Positions 27,820-36,888 of a stretch of 64,000 bases of DNA are shown here, piece after piece. Made by a program: the position numbers and the translations under genes. Every line of letters begins with the position of its first letter. The stretch's first letter is position 1. Source of the DNA: Pirellulaceae bacterium (GTDB lineage: Bacteria; Planctomycetota; Planctomycetia; Pirellulales; Pirellulaceae); assembly GCA_019636375.1 (NCBI GenBank), contig JAHBXS010000001.1, forward strand, positions 744,001 to 808,000. Reading direction: 5' to 3'. Below the pieces are notes generated by a model. It made no database searches. It was not told where the DNA came from and was given only the letters and a program-made list of their open reading frames with translations.

Positions 27820-29182
27820 TGTTGTGATCATTGGCAGTGGGCCCGGCGGCGAGGGTGCTGCCATGCAACTTGCCAAGGGTGGCAAGCGAGTCGCCGTGAT
27901 TGAACGCTATCGCCTCATCGGAGGTGGCTGCACGCATTGGGGGACGATCCCCAGCAAGGCGTTGCGAGCGGCCATCTACCAATTGACCGAAGCCCTGCGA
28001 AACCCATTGCTGCAACGAGCCGGAGTTCACGCCAATGTTTCGGTTGCCGAACTGAGGCGGAGTGCTCAGTCGGTTATTGGACAGCAAGTTGCCTTGAGAC
28101 AGAAGTTCTACGAGCGAAATCGCGTTGAAGTGCTGCACGGCGAAGCAAAATTTGTGGACAAGCATTGCGTTGAAGTCAACGGCAAGGTCGTCCGCTCAGA
28201 GCATTTTGTGATTGCAACAGGTTCGCGACCCTATCGACCGAACGACGTAGACTTTGGAAATTCGCGGATCTTCGATAGCGATACCATTCTGAATCTTGAT
28301 CAACAAGTAAACTCCTTGACCATCTTTGGTGCCGGAGTCGTCGGGTGCGAATATGCATCGATGTTTCGAAACTTGGATTGGAAAATCAACTTGATTAATA
28401 ATCGCGGACGTTTGTTGGATTTCTTGGACGATGAGATCAGCGACGCCTTAAGCTACCACATGCGAGAGCGGGGAGTCGTCATCCGTCACAACGAGGAACT
28501 TGATCGCATTGAAGCGAGTGATCATGGGGTTGTAACATTTTTAAAGAGCGGCAAAGAAATCCGTTCGGACATTCTGCTGTGGGCCGCTGGGAGGACAGGG
28601 AACACAGACCGCTTGGGGTTGGACCAGATTGGATTAAAGGCCGACGGACGCGGTTATCTCAGTGTCGACGAGCGGGGCAAGACGGAACTTCCCCATATTT
28701 ATGCGGTGGGAGATGTGGTTGGATTTCCGTCGTTGGCGAGTGCCGCCTATACTCAAGGGCGAGTTGCAGCTCGCGATATTTTGGGGTTGGCTGAGTCTTC
28801 CGGTCATTCGGATCAGATTCCTTCGGGGATTTACACGAGCCCGGAAATCAGTTCGATAGGCAAAACCGAGCGGCAATTGACGGAAGAAAAAATCCCATAT
28901 GAAGTCGGGATCGCTCATTTTAAAAGCATTGCCAGGGCACAGCTTACGGAACAAACTGCCGGAGTCCTGAAACTACTGTTTCACCGCAAAACACTGGAAA
29001 TTTTGGGGGTTCATTGCTTTGGTGCCAACGCGACGGAGATTATTCATATCGGACAGGCAATCATGGCTCAACCCGGTCCAGGGAACACCCTGCGGTACTT
29101 TACGGATTCGACCTTTAATTACCCAACGATGGCAGAAGCCTATCGAGTTGCCGCATTGAATGGATTTAATCGGTTGTTCTGA
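27803..29182 (+). CDS. sthA: Soluble (Si-specific) NAD(P) transhydrogenase
   Basis: A 459-residue flavoprotein disulfide reductase-fold enzyme that moves hydride between NADPH and NAD in the cytosol. FAD motif '[21 protein letters not shown]' is at the N-terminus. The segment '[16 protein letters not shown]' is diagnostic for SthA: where lipoamide dehydrogenases have CxxxxC, the second Cys is Thr-His-Trp-Gly, so no redox disulfide is present. The second nucleotide motif is '[25 protein letters not shown]', and '[18 protein letters not shown]' binds FAD. I start it at ATG 27803 (TTG 27788 is also in frame). Its overlap with the oxidase gene suggests joint expression. Confidence 0.92.
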   Translation: MERQFDVVIIGSGPGGEGAAMQLAKGGKRVAVIERYRLIGGGCTHWGTIPSKALRAAIYQLTEALRNPLLQRAGVHANVSVAELRRSAQSVIGQQVALRQKFYERNRVEVLHGEAKFVDKHCVEVNGKVVRSEHFVIATGSRPYRPNDVDFGNSRIFDSDTILNLDQQVNSLTIFGAGVVGCEYASMFRNLDWKINLINNRGRLLDFLDDEISDALSYHMRERGVVIRHNEELDRIEASDHGVVTFLKSGKEIRSDILLWAAGRTGNTDRLGLDQIGLKADGRGYLSVDERGKTELPHIYAVGDVVGFPSLASAAYTQGRVAARDILGLAESSGHSDQIPSGIYTSPEISSIGKTERQLTEEKIPYEVGIAHFKSIARAQLTEQTAGVLKLLFHRKTLEILGVHCFGANATEIIHIGQAIMAQPGPGNTLRYFTDSTFNYPTMAEAYRVAALNGFNRLF

Positions 29183-29338
29183 ATTCAGGCAAAAGCTGGC
29201 GATTATTCCGTGAATTGCTGCCTGAAGATCGTGTTTCGCCTAAAAAATCCATTGAAAAATCTCGATTTTCAAATAAAATCAAGGCTTCGTCCGTCGAGAA
29301 CGACGTAGACCACAATCTTGCGCATCAAGGAACAACTA

Positions 29339-32044
29339 ATGCCCCCAAGACTATTTCCAACCGCAACAAAATATGTTTTGTTGAACTCCGCGATCAATGC
29401 GTCTGAGTTATTCACGGTTACCCACCCGAACGATGAGCCGATCACTCGGTATAGTTTTTGGGACCAGTTGTCGTCAGCGACTTCGGGGTTCTTTCGTTTG
29501 TCGGGCTCTCCTTTGGCGAACGGTCAAAAGCATTTTGCATCCTCTGCCGAACTGTCGAGTTTGCAATTCGTCGCAGGAAGTCAGATCGGAAGCGAAGAAA
29601 TTCGCATCCAAGCACGTGACTTGTTCAACTGGAGTCAAGAACTGACGGTGCGAGTATTCTTTGTTCGGCCCAACGTGACGCCACCTACTGTTTCCGGTCG
29701 TTCCGTTTCGGTTCTGGAAAGTGAACGAGTTTTCTTATCGGATTTGATTACCGCAGCGGATCCCGATGGTTGGCCCATCACGCGAATTATGGTTCGCGAT
29801 GCGAACGGCGGGGACAGCGGGTTTTTCCAAAGTAGCGACCGTCGCACGGATTTGCCTCAAGTCACCGCTCACTATCTGACTCCAGCCCAATTTGCTGACA
29901 CGGCTTATGTTGGTCGGCGTGGTGGAGAACAAGAACTTATCGAAACCTTCGCGTATGACGGAGTTCAGTGGAGCCAAAGAGCAACGTTTACGATTTCGAC
30001 GATTCCAAACTTGAATCGCCCAACGGCACATTTCAAAACGGTCAACATGCCGATTCAAAAGGAGTCCTTTATTGGGGACTTGTTTACCTTCACCGATCCA
30101 GACGGGAACTCAGCCAAGATTTGGGAGATTTGGGACAACAACACGTCACCGATGTCCGGTTCATTTGCATTGAACAACCAAGTCTTCCCCGCACGAACTT
30201 GGTTCCGCGTCACAGAGGAAAACATGTCGGCGTTGCGTTACATTGGTGCCCAAGACGCAATGACTGAAGATGTTCGGTTCAGAGTTTGGGACGGAAAATA
30301 CTGGAGCGATGTTCAATCGGCAGCGATTGTCAATCTGGTCAGACCAAAATTTGACTACTTGCCAATTAGCTTTAACACCGATTTGACCCTGATTCCATTC
30401 TCTCAATTTATCACCAAGGTTGATACCGGTCCCAATTTCATTTGGTACGAAGTGATCGACCGATCTGTCGGTTTCAACACCGGCAAGCTTGCGTTAGGGA
30501 ATAACATAACTGGAATTCTCCAAGAGAATGTTGTTCATCGACTGACTCCTCAGCAATTCCAAAACCTTTACTTCCGTACTGGTCGTTTGGACACGATGTT
30601 TGTTGACGACATTTCGATTCGGGTCAGCAACGGAATTTTCACTTCTCCTTGGGAAAAATTCCGACATTTCACGATTCCGAACTTCCCTACCTTTGCGAGA
30701 AACCGCGAAGATGCATCGGCTCCGTGGCGAAACACCAACAACCATAACGATTGGCTGGATCGTGATCCATCCCGCTTGGTTACCTATGGTTTTGGTGGGT
30801 TTACCGAACATACTTCGCCGGATGGAGCAACCGCAGACAACAGTTTCGGCTTTGACGTCGTTCAGCGGACGGCAGTTCGGCAAGGGTTCCACATGTTGGC
30901 GGAATTCGTGAACCTCCGATTTGAAGAGGTTAATCCAGGAGTTCAAACACCGATTATGAACTTCCATAATTATTTTAATCCACCGCCTGATGCTGGGACT
31001 GGAGAATTGTTAGGTTATGTCGCAATGCCACTCAACTTTGATGAACCAATTGGCGGCGACGTTTTGGTCAATATGGCTTTCCACGGAAATGGCCCGAATT
31101 ATTGGTTACCTGGAAGCAACGCGCCCGGGTGGCGGGCAATTTTGTCGGGGATCTCGACCGGGCTTGGAGTATCTCCTGCAGGTGTGACGGTTGGAGGGTC
31201 ACGGTACTATACAGGAGCCACGCCAATTATTCCGTCTCCGCCATTCTACGCCCTTACCACGGCTACTCCCCATCCATTGACGCTTATGTTGTGGGACATG
31301 TACGCCCTACAAAATTTGTACGGTGGAAACATGCAAACCCGAACTGGGGATGATGTGTACAGCGTGCAGACTTTGCTAGATGGCGACTTGAACGGAATGG
31401 CATTGATTTGGGATGCTGGAGGTAACGATACGATCTCGGCAGTCGCGCCTGGCTTGACTCGCGGAGCGGTGATCGACTTGCGAGAAACTCATTTTAGTTC
31501 ATTGGGCAACGGCGTTGACAATGTTGTGATTGGGTTCAATGTGCAAATCGAAAATGCAATTGGTTCTCAGTTTGGTGACACGATCAACGGCAATCACTTG
31601 AATAACGTTATCCGTGGTGGAGCCGGTAACGATACCCTTTGGGGAAATGCTGGTGATGACCTGCTATTTGGCGGTACCGGCAATGACACTTATGTTTTCG
31701 AGCCTAGTGATGGATTTAATGTAATTGATGAAGAGCGATCCGGTGGTCGCGATAGGATTTTGATTCGTCAAGTTCCAGGCGGATTAACAGGTTTCAGTAC
31801 AGACTTCACGTTCTACCGCAGATTCCGAGACTTGTTCATAGACTTGACAATCGGAGGTGGTGATTCGGAAGTTACCATTCAAATCAAGGATCAGCGATGG
31901 GGCGGTTCCCAGGTCGAAACTTTGCAATTTGGCAATACTCAGGTTGACCTGCGGAGTGTCTATGCGTTGACAACTTCGACACCGCAACAGTTCCGTTTGA
32001 CCTCAGATTTTAATGTCTTCGGGTTCATTGCCGCACCGCTGTAA
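29339..32044 (+). CDS. RTX protein with serralysin-like domain lacking the zinc motif
   Basis: A 901-residue protein with no N-terminal signal peptide. Residues 1-about 440 hold four repeats of roughly 90-100 residues resembling bacterial surface repeats ('LFTVTHPNDEPITRYSFWD', 'LITAADPDGWPITRIMVRD', 'LFTFTDPDGNSAKIWEIWD', then a weaker fourth). Residues about 500-660 follow the M10/serralysin plan: 'EFVNLRFEEVNPG', 'WRAILSGISTGLGV' at the zinc-helix position, and 'LTLMLWDMYALQNLYGGN' near the end. The HExxHxxGxxH ligands are absent. A Peptidase_M10_C-like module with RTX nonapeptides follows ('GGAGNDTLWGNAGDDLLFGG', residues 759-787). Export by type I secretion is inferred. The start is ATG 29339 after AAGGA. 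Confidence 0.78.
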   Translation: MPPRLFPTATKYVLLNSAINASELFTVTHPNDEPITRYSFWDQLSSATSGFFRLSGSPLANGQKHFASSAELSSLQFVAGSQIGSEEIRIQARDLFNWSQELTVRVFFVRPNVTPPTVSGRSVSVLESERVFLSDLITAADPDGWPITRIMVRDANGGDSGFFQSSDRRTDLPQVTAHYLTPAQFADTAYVGRRGGEQELIETFAYDGVQWSQRATFTISTIPNLNRPTAHFKTVNMPIQKESFIGDLFTFTDPDGNSAKIWEIWDNNTSPMSGSFALNNQVFPARTWFRVTEENMSALRYIGAQDAMTEDVRFRVWDGKYWSDVQSAAIVNLVRPKFDYLPISFNTDLTLIPFSQFITKVDTGPNFIWYEVIDRSVGFNTGKLALGNNITGILQENVVHRLTPQQFQNLYFRTGRLDTMFVDDISIRVSNGIFTSPWEKFRHFTIPNFPTFARNREDASAPWRNTNNHNDWLDRDPSRLVTYGFGGFTEHTSPDGATADNSFGFDVVQRTAVRQGFHMLAEFVNLRFEEVNPGVQTPIMNFHNYFNPPPDAGTGELLGYVAMPLNFDEPIGGDVLVNMAFHGNGPNYWLPGSNAPGWRAILSGISTGLGVSPAGVTVGGSRYYTGATPIIPSPPFYALTTATPHPLTLMLWDMYALQNLYGGNMQTRTGDDVYSVQTLLDGDLNGMALIWDAGGNDTISAVAPGLTRGAVIDLRETHFSSLGNGVDNVVIGFNVQIENAIGSQFGDTINGNHLNNVIRGGAGNDTLWGNAGDDLLFGGTGNDTYVFEPSDGFNVIDEERSGGRDRILIRQVPGGLTGFSTDFTFYRRFRDLFIDLTIGGGDSEVTIQIKDQRWGGSQVETLQFGNTQVDLRSVYALTTSTPQQFRLTSDFNVFGFIAAPL

Positions 32045-32093
32045 ACATTCAGCACGGCAAGGTCTCAGAAGTCGAATCAAGAGAAACTCAACT

Positions 32094-32139
32094 CGCTCTC
32101 AAGTTTGCCTTCAAGGTTAATTTGAGAGCGTTTTTTTTT
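32094..32139 (+). terminator. Rho-independent terminator of the RTX gene
   Basis: CGCTCTCAA and TTGAGAGCG form a 9-bp perfect stem with an 18-base loop, followed by nine T. It starts 50 bases after the stop codon. Confidence 0.9.
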
Positions 32140-32246
32140 GAACTAGGCGTTATTGCTTCCCAAATCTCAACGCAGAAACTGGTTCGAATCTGCGAATACA
32201 GGTGAAACGAGATGTTTGAATTCGGAACGTCAGGAAGCAGAAGGTC

Positions 32247-32996
32247 CTAAGGTTTTTTAAAGGCATTGGGGCTAACATTAGAAGCAGCCCAATCGCTGCG
32301 AAATGTCGGATAATTGCCCAGTTGGTCGTCTGGGCATTTTGAGGTTGTTCGCGGATCTGCAAAGCCCCAACGTTCCTTTAAATCCAATAACTCCCGCATC
32401 TGTGTGCCGTCAAAATATTTGGGGACTCCCAACGCGCGAGAATTAATCAGAATTCGGCAATATGAATCGAGAATCTCCGTCAGCCAGTACGCCCTTTCTA
32501 ACCCAGACGCGTAACTGACCACGCCATGGTTGGCCAAGACGATGGCATTCGTTTTTTGGACGAATGGCAGAATCGAGTCTGCAAAGGCCTGAGTGCCAGG
32601 CAAAACATAGGGTGCTGTTGGAACCTCTCCCAGAAAAACTTCTGGTTCAGGTAGGAGTCCCATTGGAATCGGTTCACCGGTTATCGCAAATGCGGTAACG
32701 TGAGGGGGATGGCAATGAACGACGCCGATGATGTCCTGTCGCTGCCGATAGATCTGCAAATGCAATAAAATTTCGCTCGTTTTTTGCAGCTCTCCCGCAA
32801 GTTGGTTTCCCGCCAAATCAACAACACATAAATCGGCAGGATTAAGGAACCCCTTGCATCGCAATGTCGGCGTGCATAACACACGTTCTTCGTCCAGGCG
32901 GACGGAAATATTCCCCTCGTTGGCGGCACAAAACTGCCGCTGGTACATTCGCCGTCCGATCTCGCAAATCTCTTCTCTCAATTGGGATTCTGTCAA
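32247..32996 (-). CDS. Class II aldolase/adducin family protein
   Basis: A 249-residue protein of the class II aldolase family (L-fuculose-1-phosphate, L-ribulose-5-phosphate and L-rhamnulose-type aldolases or epimerases). Zinc and substrate motifs are present: 'AANEGNISVRL' near residue 25, 'VVHCHPPHVTAFA' with the paired His ligands near residue 95, and 'VLANHGVVSYA' with the third His near 155. The substrate may be a phosphorylated deoxy-sugar; the family alone does not decide. Its start lies 34 bases after the stop of the sulfatase 3' fragment on the same strand, so the two were probably one operon and an insertion in the sulfatase may reduce its expression. Confidence 0.85.
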   Translation of the reverse strand: MTESQLREEICEIGRRMYQRQFCAANEGNISVRLDEERVLCTPTLRCKGFLNPADLCVVDLAGNQLAGELQKTSEILLHLQIYRQRQDIIGVVHCHPPHVTAFAITGEPIPMGLLPEPEVFLGEVPTAPYVLPGTQAFADSILPFVQKTNAIVLANHGVVSYASGLERAYWLTEILDSYCRILINSRALGVPKYFDGTQMRELLDLKERWGFADPRTTSKCPDDQLGNYPTFRSDWAASNVSPNAFKKP

Positions 32997-33029
32997 CTCT
33001 GGATTCCTCCGCCGGTTTCGTTGCTTAAA

Positions 33030-34070
33030 TTACTCGATCTCAATCTTAACCTGATTTCCAAACTCGTCTTGGGGAGGCAAAGCCTGGAATTCGTCCAGCA
33101 GTTCCTGCATTCGTCTCAACATTTCCACCGATTTTTCCGGTTCGCGATCAACTAAATCGTGGGACTCTGCAATGTCAGAAGACAAATTAAACAATTGGAC
33201 TTTTCGACTTGAAGCATCAGCCATTCCAAAGTAATGATAGACGATTTTCCATTCCCCCAACTTGAGCATCGTAAAATAATTGTCGCGATGCTCGTGGGGA
33301 AAATGCACCAGAAACTCGCGAGCTCGATTTCCCGCAGGCCCCCCGGCCATTCGTGCTGTTAAGGAAACTCCATCCACTGGGTGCTCGGGTGGCGAGGGAA
33401 TTTTGGCGATATCCATAATTGTGGGGAATAAATCGCAAATTGTTGCCAACCCAGAATTGATTGAATCTGGTTGAATGGACCACTTCTGTTGCAGAGGGCT
33501 TTGTGGGTTGGGTTTAGCCCAAGCTACGATTAAGGGCGTTCTGGTTCCCCCCTCGTAATGCGAGCCCTTTTTTCCCCGAAATGGTGCGGAACTTGCAATC
33601 TCATGCGGGCCACCGAGTGGAGCGTCCGATCCATTGTCACCAAGGAAGAATATCAAGGTTTCTTCAGCCACACCGGCGGCGTCTAAATGGTCAATGAGAT
33701 CGCTCAGTGATTTATCGATTCCTTCGATCAAAGTTGCAAAAGCCTGAGCTTGAGCCGACCTACCCGAATCAACGTATCGAGATGCGAAACGCTGGTCAGA
33801 CTCGAATGGAGTTTGAACCGCATAGTGACTGAAATTGAGAAAGAACGGTTTTCGATCTACAATCGCCCGATCAATCGCATCGCAAGCCTCTAAGGTCAAC
33901 GCCTCGGTGAGAAATGTGTCAGTATTTGCGTATTTCTCTAAATGGGGAACAGCATGGGTCCCTCCCGCGCCAAAACTTTTTGCACCCAAATAGCTTCCTG
34001 GATGGCCGATTGCCGAACCGCCAATGTTTTCGTCAAAGCCCAGTCGAAAGGGATCTGAACCGAATGGCAC
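33030..34070 (-). pseudogene. Sulfatase, 3' fragment (split by IS)
   Basis: This 346-codon fragment is the C-terminal two-thirds of a type I sulfatase. It contains 'GFDENIGGSAIGHPGSYLG', the metal-site 'FFLGDNGSDAPLGGPHE', 'FRGKKGSHYEGGTRTPLIVAW' with catalytic Lys/His, and 'GVSLTARMAGG'. Its first codons (GTG CCA TTC GGT) come from the IS end. Removing the IS and one target copy joins it in frame to the 5' fragment as ...NYPGSDP-FRLGFDEN..., restoring about 502 residues. Apart from the insertion it looks undamaged. A start at GTG 34070 could make only a fragment without the formylglycine site, so no activity is expected. Confidence 0.9.
34054..34059. repeat. Target-site duplication, left copy
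   Basis: TCTGAA directly abuts the left end of the insertion sequence. The same six bases recur on the right, one base outside the inverted repeat; with that base counted it is a 7-bp duplication with one mismatch. Confidence 0.7.
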
Positions 34071-34079
34071 TGTCGGGTT
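34060..34079. repeat. IS terminal inverted repeat, left
   Basis: Twenty bases identical, when reverse-complemented, to 35677-35696. The transposase stop codon lies 10 bases inside it. Confidence 0.9.
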
Positions 34080-34089
34080 TTAAGTTGTC

Positions 34090-35523
34090 TTATGTACACG
34101 TTTTTCGCAATTCATTGCGCAATACCTGCCTGTGTTTCTGCATAAGTTTATAGCCGTGTCGCCTTCGTTTCAATACACGTGGCTCTAGCCTGCCTGGGCG
34201 ATTGGCGACCTCGCAGGCCGCGATCTGTTTGAGCATCAGCCTCAAGTAGCCATCGAGTCGCGCAGGATCAATGATCGCGAGAGACAATTGCATCCACGAT
34301 GCCAGCACGTATTGGCAGGTGCTGGTAAAACTTATTTGGCGCGGCTGTTTGTGGTGGAGCAGAGCAGCTCCAGCAGCAGTTGTGCGAATGAGGTTGTAGC
34401 CGAGAATCGTCGTCCAGACTTCTCGATAGATCATTTCAGGTTTTTTGCAGCGAACATGAGCCAGATTCAGATTGGACTTGATGCTACGGATGTCCAATTC
34501 CGAATTCCAGCGAAATCCATACAATTCGGCAATGTCTTCGACGGTATGCTGCTCGGGATTCGTCAGTGTTGTGATGATTTCGATGGTTTGTGTACGACGA
34601 CCAGGCTCGACAATCTGAAAACGCAACTCGCGCAAAGTCAGTGTTTCCGGAATCATTGCATACGTTGCCTCGTCCATCCAACTGGGCTTTTCTGGTCGAG
34701 TCCACACGATGAGGTGGTCGTTCTTGCCGAGTCTCTTGCCACGTCGGAAATCGGTCTTATGACGCCGGTGATGCTTGCGGGCACAGGTCTGGATTCCTTG
34801 ACAATGCAGCAACGCGATCATCATAAACGAACAATAGTACCGGTCCATCACGGCAATATCTCCTTCTGCAAACGAATCAAGAATCTTCCTCAGTAAGGCA
34901 GATTCGCCTGTTTCTTTGCCTTGGTACGGCCCGAATTCCATGTCCATTACTGTGGCAGTTGCCAATGAGATAATGGCTACGGCGCGAGCAATGGGCAAAC
35001 CGACTCCGGGTGTTTGTGATTTTGGATGGGGGTACATGGCTTGGTTCTCCGGTGTATCAGGCATCGTGAAGGTAAAGCCATCGACGAGTTTGGCGTGATG
35101 GACTCCTTTCCACAGCCAAGACGGCTCAGCCGCTTGTTCCAGCTCTTCGGCTATTTCGCCGCTGAGGTCACGTAATGCCGCGCCTGATAGTTTAGCGCGA
35201 GCTTTGCAGTAATCGCCGGTGTCTTCCGTCGGTACGTCTAGCCCTTGTAGCTCACAGTAGCTGACGACGCGTGCCACCGCTGATTGGCACGAAGCCTCCT
35301 TGCCATCTCTTAGGACTTGCGAGAGAAAGGCCCAAACCACAATGGCTGTCGAGTAAATGCCATGCAGGCCAAACAACGCTCTGTGTTTTCGGAAGACTCG
35401 TTCGATACGCTCAGCCGAGAGAATCTCGGCAAAGGGTAGGCCCTTACCCGATAGAAATACATCCACAACTTTTTGATAATTGCGACTGTCCTGAGGCGGA
35501 AATTTTGGTATATCTCCAGACAT
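34090..35523 (-). CDS. IS4-family transposase
   Basis: A 477-residue DDE transposase. The first catalytic Asp is in 'KLVDGFTFTMPDTPENQ' near residue 147, the second in 'IAVMDRYYCSFM' near residue 225, and the Glu lies in the IS4 signature Y-(2)-R-(3)-E-(6)-K, read as 'YGFRWNSELDIRSIK' near residue 345. The product pastes the element by cut-and-paste with hairpin intermediates, as in IS10 and IS50. Length is full and no stop or shift is seen. The start ATG 35523 has AAGGAGGG 7-14 bases upstream, but that site is part of a strong hairpin (35530-35569) that should limit translation. Composition does not differ visibly from the neighbours. Confidence 0.93.
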   Translation of the reverse strand: MSGDIPKFPPQDSRNYQKVVDVFLSGKGLPFAEILSAERIERVFRKHRALFGLHGIYSTAIVVWAFLSQVLRDGKEASCQSAVARVVSYCELQGLDVPTEDTGDYCKARAKLSGAALRDLSGEIAEELEQAAEPSWLWKGVHHAKLVDGFTFTMPDTPENQAMYPHPKSQTPGVGLPIARAVAIISLATATVMDMEFGPYQGKETGESALLRKILDSFAEGDIAVMDRYYCSFMMIALLHCQGIQTCARKHHRRHKTDFRRGKRLGKNDHLIVWTRPEKPSWMDEATYAMIPETLTLRELRFQIVEPGRRTQTIEIITTLTNPEQHTVEDIAELYGFRWNSELDIRSIKSNLNLAHVRCKKPEMIYREVWTTILGYNLIRTTAAGAALLHHKQPRQISFTSTCQYVLASWMQLSLAIIDPARLDGYLRLMLKQIAACEVANRPGRLEPRVLKRRRHGYKLMQKHRQVLRNELRKTCT

Positions 35524-35529
35524 GAAAAA

Positions 35530-35569
35530 CCCTCCTTGGCTTTTTCACTGCCCAGTGAACCAAGGAGGG
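35530..35569 (-). promoter_or_regulatory. Ribosome-site-sequestering hairpin before transposase
   Basis: CCCTCCTTGG (35530-35539) and CCAAGGAGGG (35560-35569) are perfect complements, and inside them TTCACTG/CAGTGAA pair as well, with a 4-base bulge. On the transposase mRNA, the arm nearest the start carries AAGGAGG. A transcript entering from outside the element would fold this arm away, whereas one starting inside the hairpin would not. This is the known IS10/IS50 safeguard against read-through expression; here it is inferred from the sequence. Confidence 0.75.
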
Positions 35570-35676
35570 CTTCATTTTAATACCAAGGTCGGCTCAATTT
35601 CGCAAGATCGCCTTGGCTGGAGCAGATTTTAAAAAATTGTCCGCTTCAGTCCTAGATCAATCTGCGCGCATTCATC

Positions 35677-35696
35677 AACCCGACAGTGCCATTCGG
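35677..35696. repeat. IS terminal inverted repeat, right
   Basis: AACCCGACAGTGCCATTCGG, the exact reverse complement of the left repeat. Confidence 0.9.
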
Positions 35697-35697
35697 G

Positions 35698-35703
35698 TCT
35701 GAA
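35698..35703. repeat. Target-site duplication, right copy
   Basis: TCTGAA, matching 34054-34059, separated from the IS end by a single G at 35697. Confidence 0.7.
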
Positions 35704-36250
35704 CCTGGATAATTGTTGGGGCCAAAATGTGCCTTACCGATATGTATCGTGCGGTATCCGGCCTCTCGTAGTTGCCTCGGCAAGGTCACTTGGTTTTCCG
35801 TAAGGCCAGCCCAGTTCCAGTCTCTTGGTCCCCGCGTTCCGGGATTGTTTTGGGCCGGATTAATCCAATTAGTAGTTCGATGGCGTGCCGCGTTTTGGCC
35901 GGTGTGCAATGAAATCCGTGTTGGCGAACAAACATTAAACGCATGAAAATCATTAAACCGGACTCCCTGCCTTGCCAATCGTTCCATGCCTAACGTGTGA
36001 TAAAAATCGTTGAGTGGTTCTCGCTTTGGTTGTCCGTCGGAATCTTGTAAAAACGGGACCGAAGTGTCCATGATGCCCATATCGTCGACCAAAAAAACGA
36101 CGATGTTTGGCCGATCATTGGACCAGGCTTCAGTGACCGAGACGACGATCAACAAAAGCCATAAGAGAGCCCCAACGAGCATTGAGAATCGGAACAATTC
36201 AACCTCCGACAAAAAGCATGTACAATTTTAAAAACGAACTCAGTGCGGCT

Positions 36251-36886
36251 TTACGACTCAAACAAGACGTGACGACCGACGATACGATACGTTTCGCCCA
36301 AAAGTCGGTTAATCGTATGTGGATAGAGTTCGCACTCCAATTCGAAGACTCGGGCTGCCAATTTTTCGGCCGTATCTTTGGGAAGAACAGGTACCGTCGC
36401 TTGAGCAATCAAAGGCCCGTGGTCAAATTCATCGTCAACGAAATGAACCGTACATCCGCTGACTTTGCAGCCATAATCCAAAACGGCCTGGTGAACTCTT
36501 AGGCCGTAGAACCCCGCGCCGCAAAAACTTGGAATGAGGCTGGGGTGAATATTGATCACTCGATTGGCGTAATTTGCTGGAATTCGCAAGCGTTTCAAAA
36601 ACCCACCGGCGACAACCAGATCACAATTGTATTGGTCCAAGATTCTGAATAGTCCCAGATTGGCAGCTTCCCAATTCTGGGCCATTTTCCAATCGACGAC
36701 GTGGGAAGGGATTCCGTTCTCATGCGCAAATGTCAGGCCCTTGGCATCCGACCGACTTGAAACAACGCACGCAATATCAGCGGCGAGTATTCCGCGTTTG
36801 CGTTTTTCAATCAAATTTTTGAGGGTCGTGCCGCCGCCGGAAATCAGCACTGCGATTTGCCGCGTGGTGGACTGGGGTGAAACCAT
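36251..36886 (-). CDS. purN: Phosphoribosylglycinamide formyltransferase
   Basis: A 211-residue folate-dependent GAR transformylase, third step of purine synthesis in the cytosol. Motifs: 'IAVLISGGGTTLKNLI' (phosphate loop), 'LVVAGGFLKRL', 'VINIHPSLIPSFCGAGFYGLRVHQAVLDYG' with the catalytic Asn-Ile-His, and 'VHFVDDEFDHGPLIAQ' with the catalytic Asp. Length is normal. It starts 2 bases after the ileS stop on the same strand, so it is co-transcribed with that gene; no separate ribosome site is strong. The neighbouring sulfatase is a separate function. Confidence 0.94.
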   Translation of the reverse strand: MVSPQSTTRQIAVLISGGGTTLKNLIEKRKRGILAADIACVVSSRSDAKGLTFAHENGIPSHVVDWKMAQNWEAANLGLFRILDQYNCDLVVAGGFLKRLRIPANYANRVINIHPSLIPSFCGAGFYGLRVHQAVLDYGCKVSGCTVHFVDDEFDHGPLIAQATVPVLPKDTAEKLAARVFELECELYPHTINRLLGETYRIVGRHVLFES

Positions 36887-36888
36887 TT

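Larger units (their letters stand above)
34060..35696 (-). mobile_element. IS4-family insertion sequence (1637 bp)
   Basis: A complete element bounded by perfect 20-bp terminal inverted repeats (34060-34079 and 35677-35696, CCGAATGGCACTGTCGGGTT reading inward). It holds one transposase gene, a leader hairpin and about 127 bases of 5' leader. It is inserted in a sulfatase gene with a TCTGAA target duplication, and its removal restores the host frame. Intact repeats, intact transposase and near-perfect duplication indicate recent arrival. No second copy lies in the window. Confidence 0.9.
35652..36197 (-). pseudogene. Sulfatase, 5' fragment (split by IS)
   Basis: The N-terminal part of a type I sulfatase. 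A hydrophobic signal helix is followed by 'RPNIVVFLVDDMGIMD' (metal-binding aspartates), then 'AFNVCSPTRISLHTGQ', whose C-x-P-x-R Cys would become formylglycine, and 'RTIHIGKAHFG' with a catalytic-site Lys/His. After 'NYPGSDP' the frame enters the IS inverted repeat and stops at 35652 with 13 foreign codons. GGAGG lies 5 bases before TTG 36197; ATG 36182 is the alternative start. With the 3' fragment it restores an apparently complete enzyme of about 502 residues, exported to act on sulfated polysaccharide. Confidence 0.9.

Noticed and set aside
34090-35523. Transposase as a two-frame (IS1/IS3-like) element
   Set aside because: It is one uninterrupted frame with the IS4 Y-R-E-K signature.
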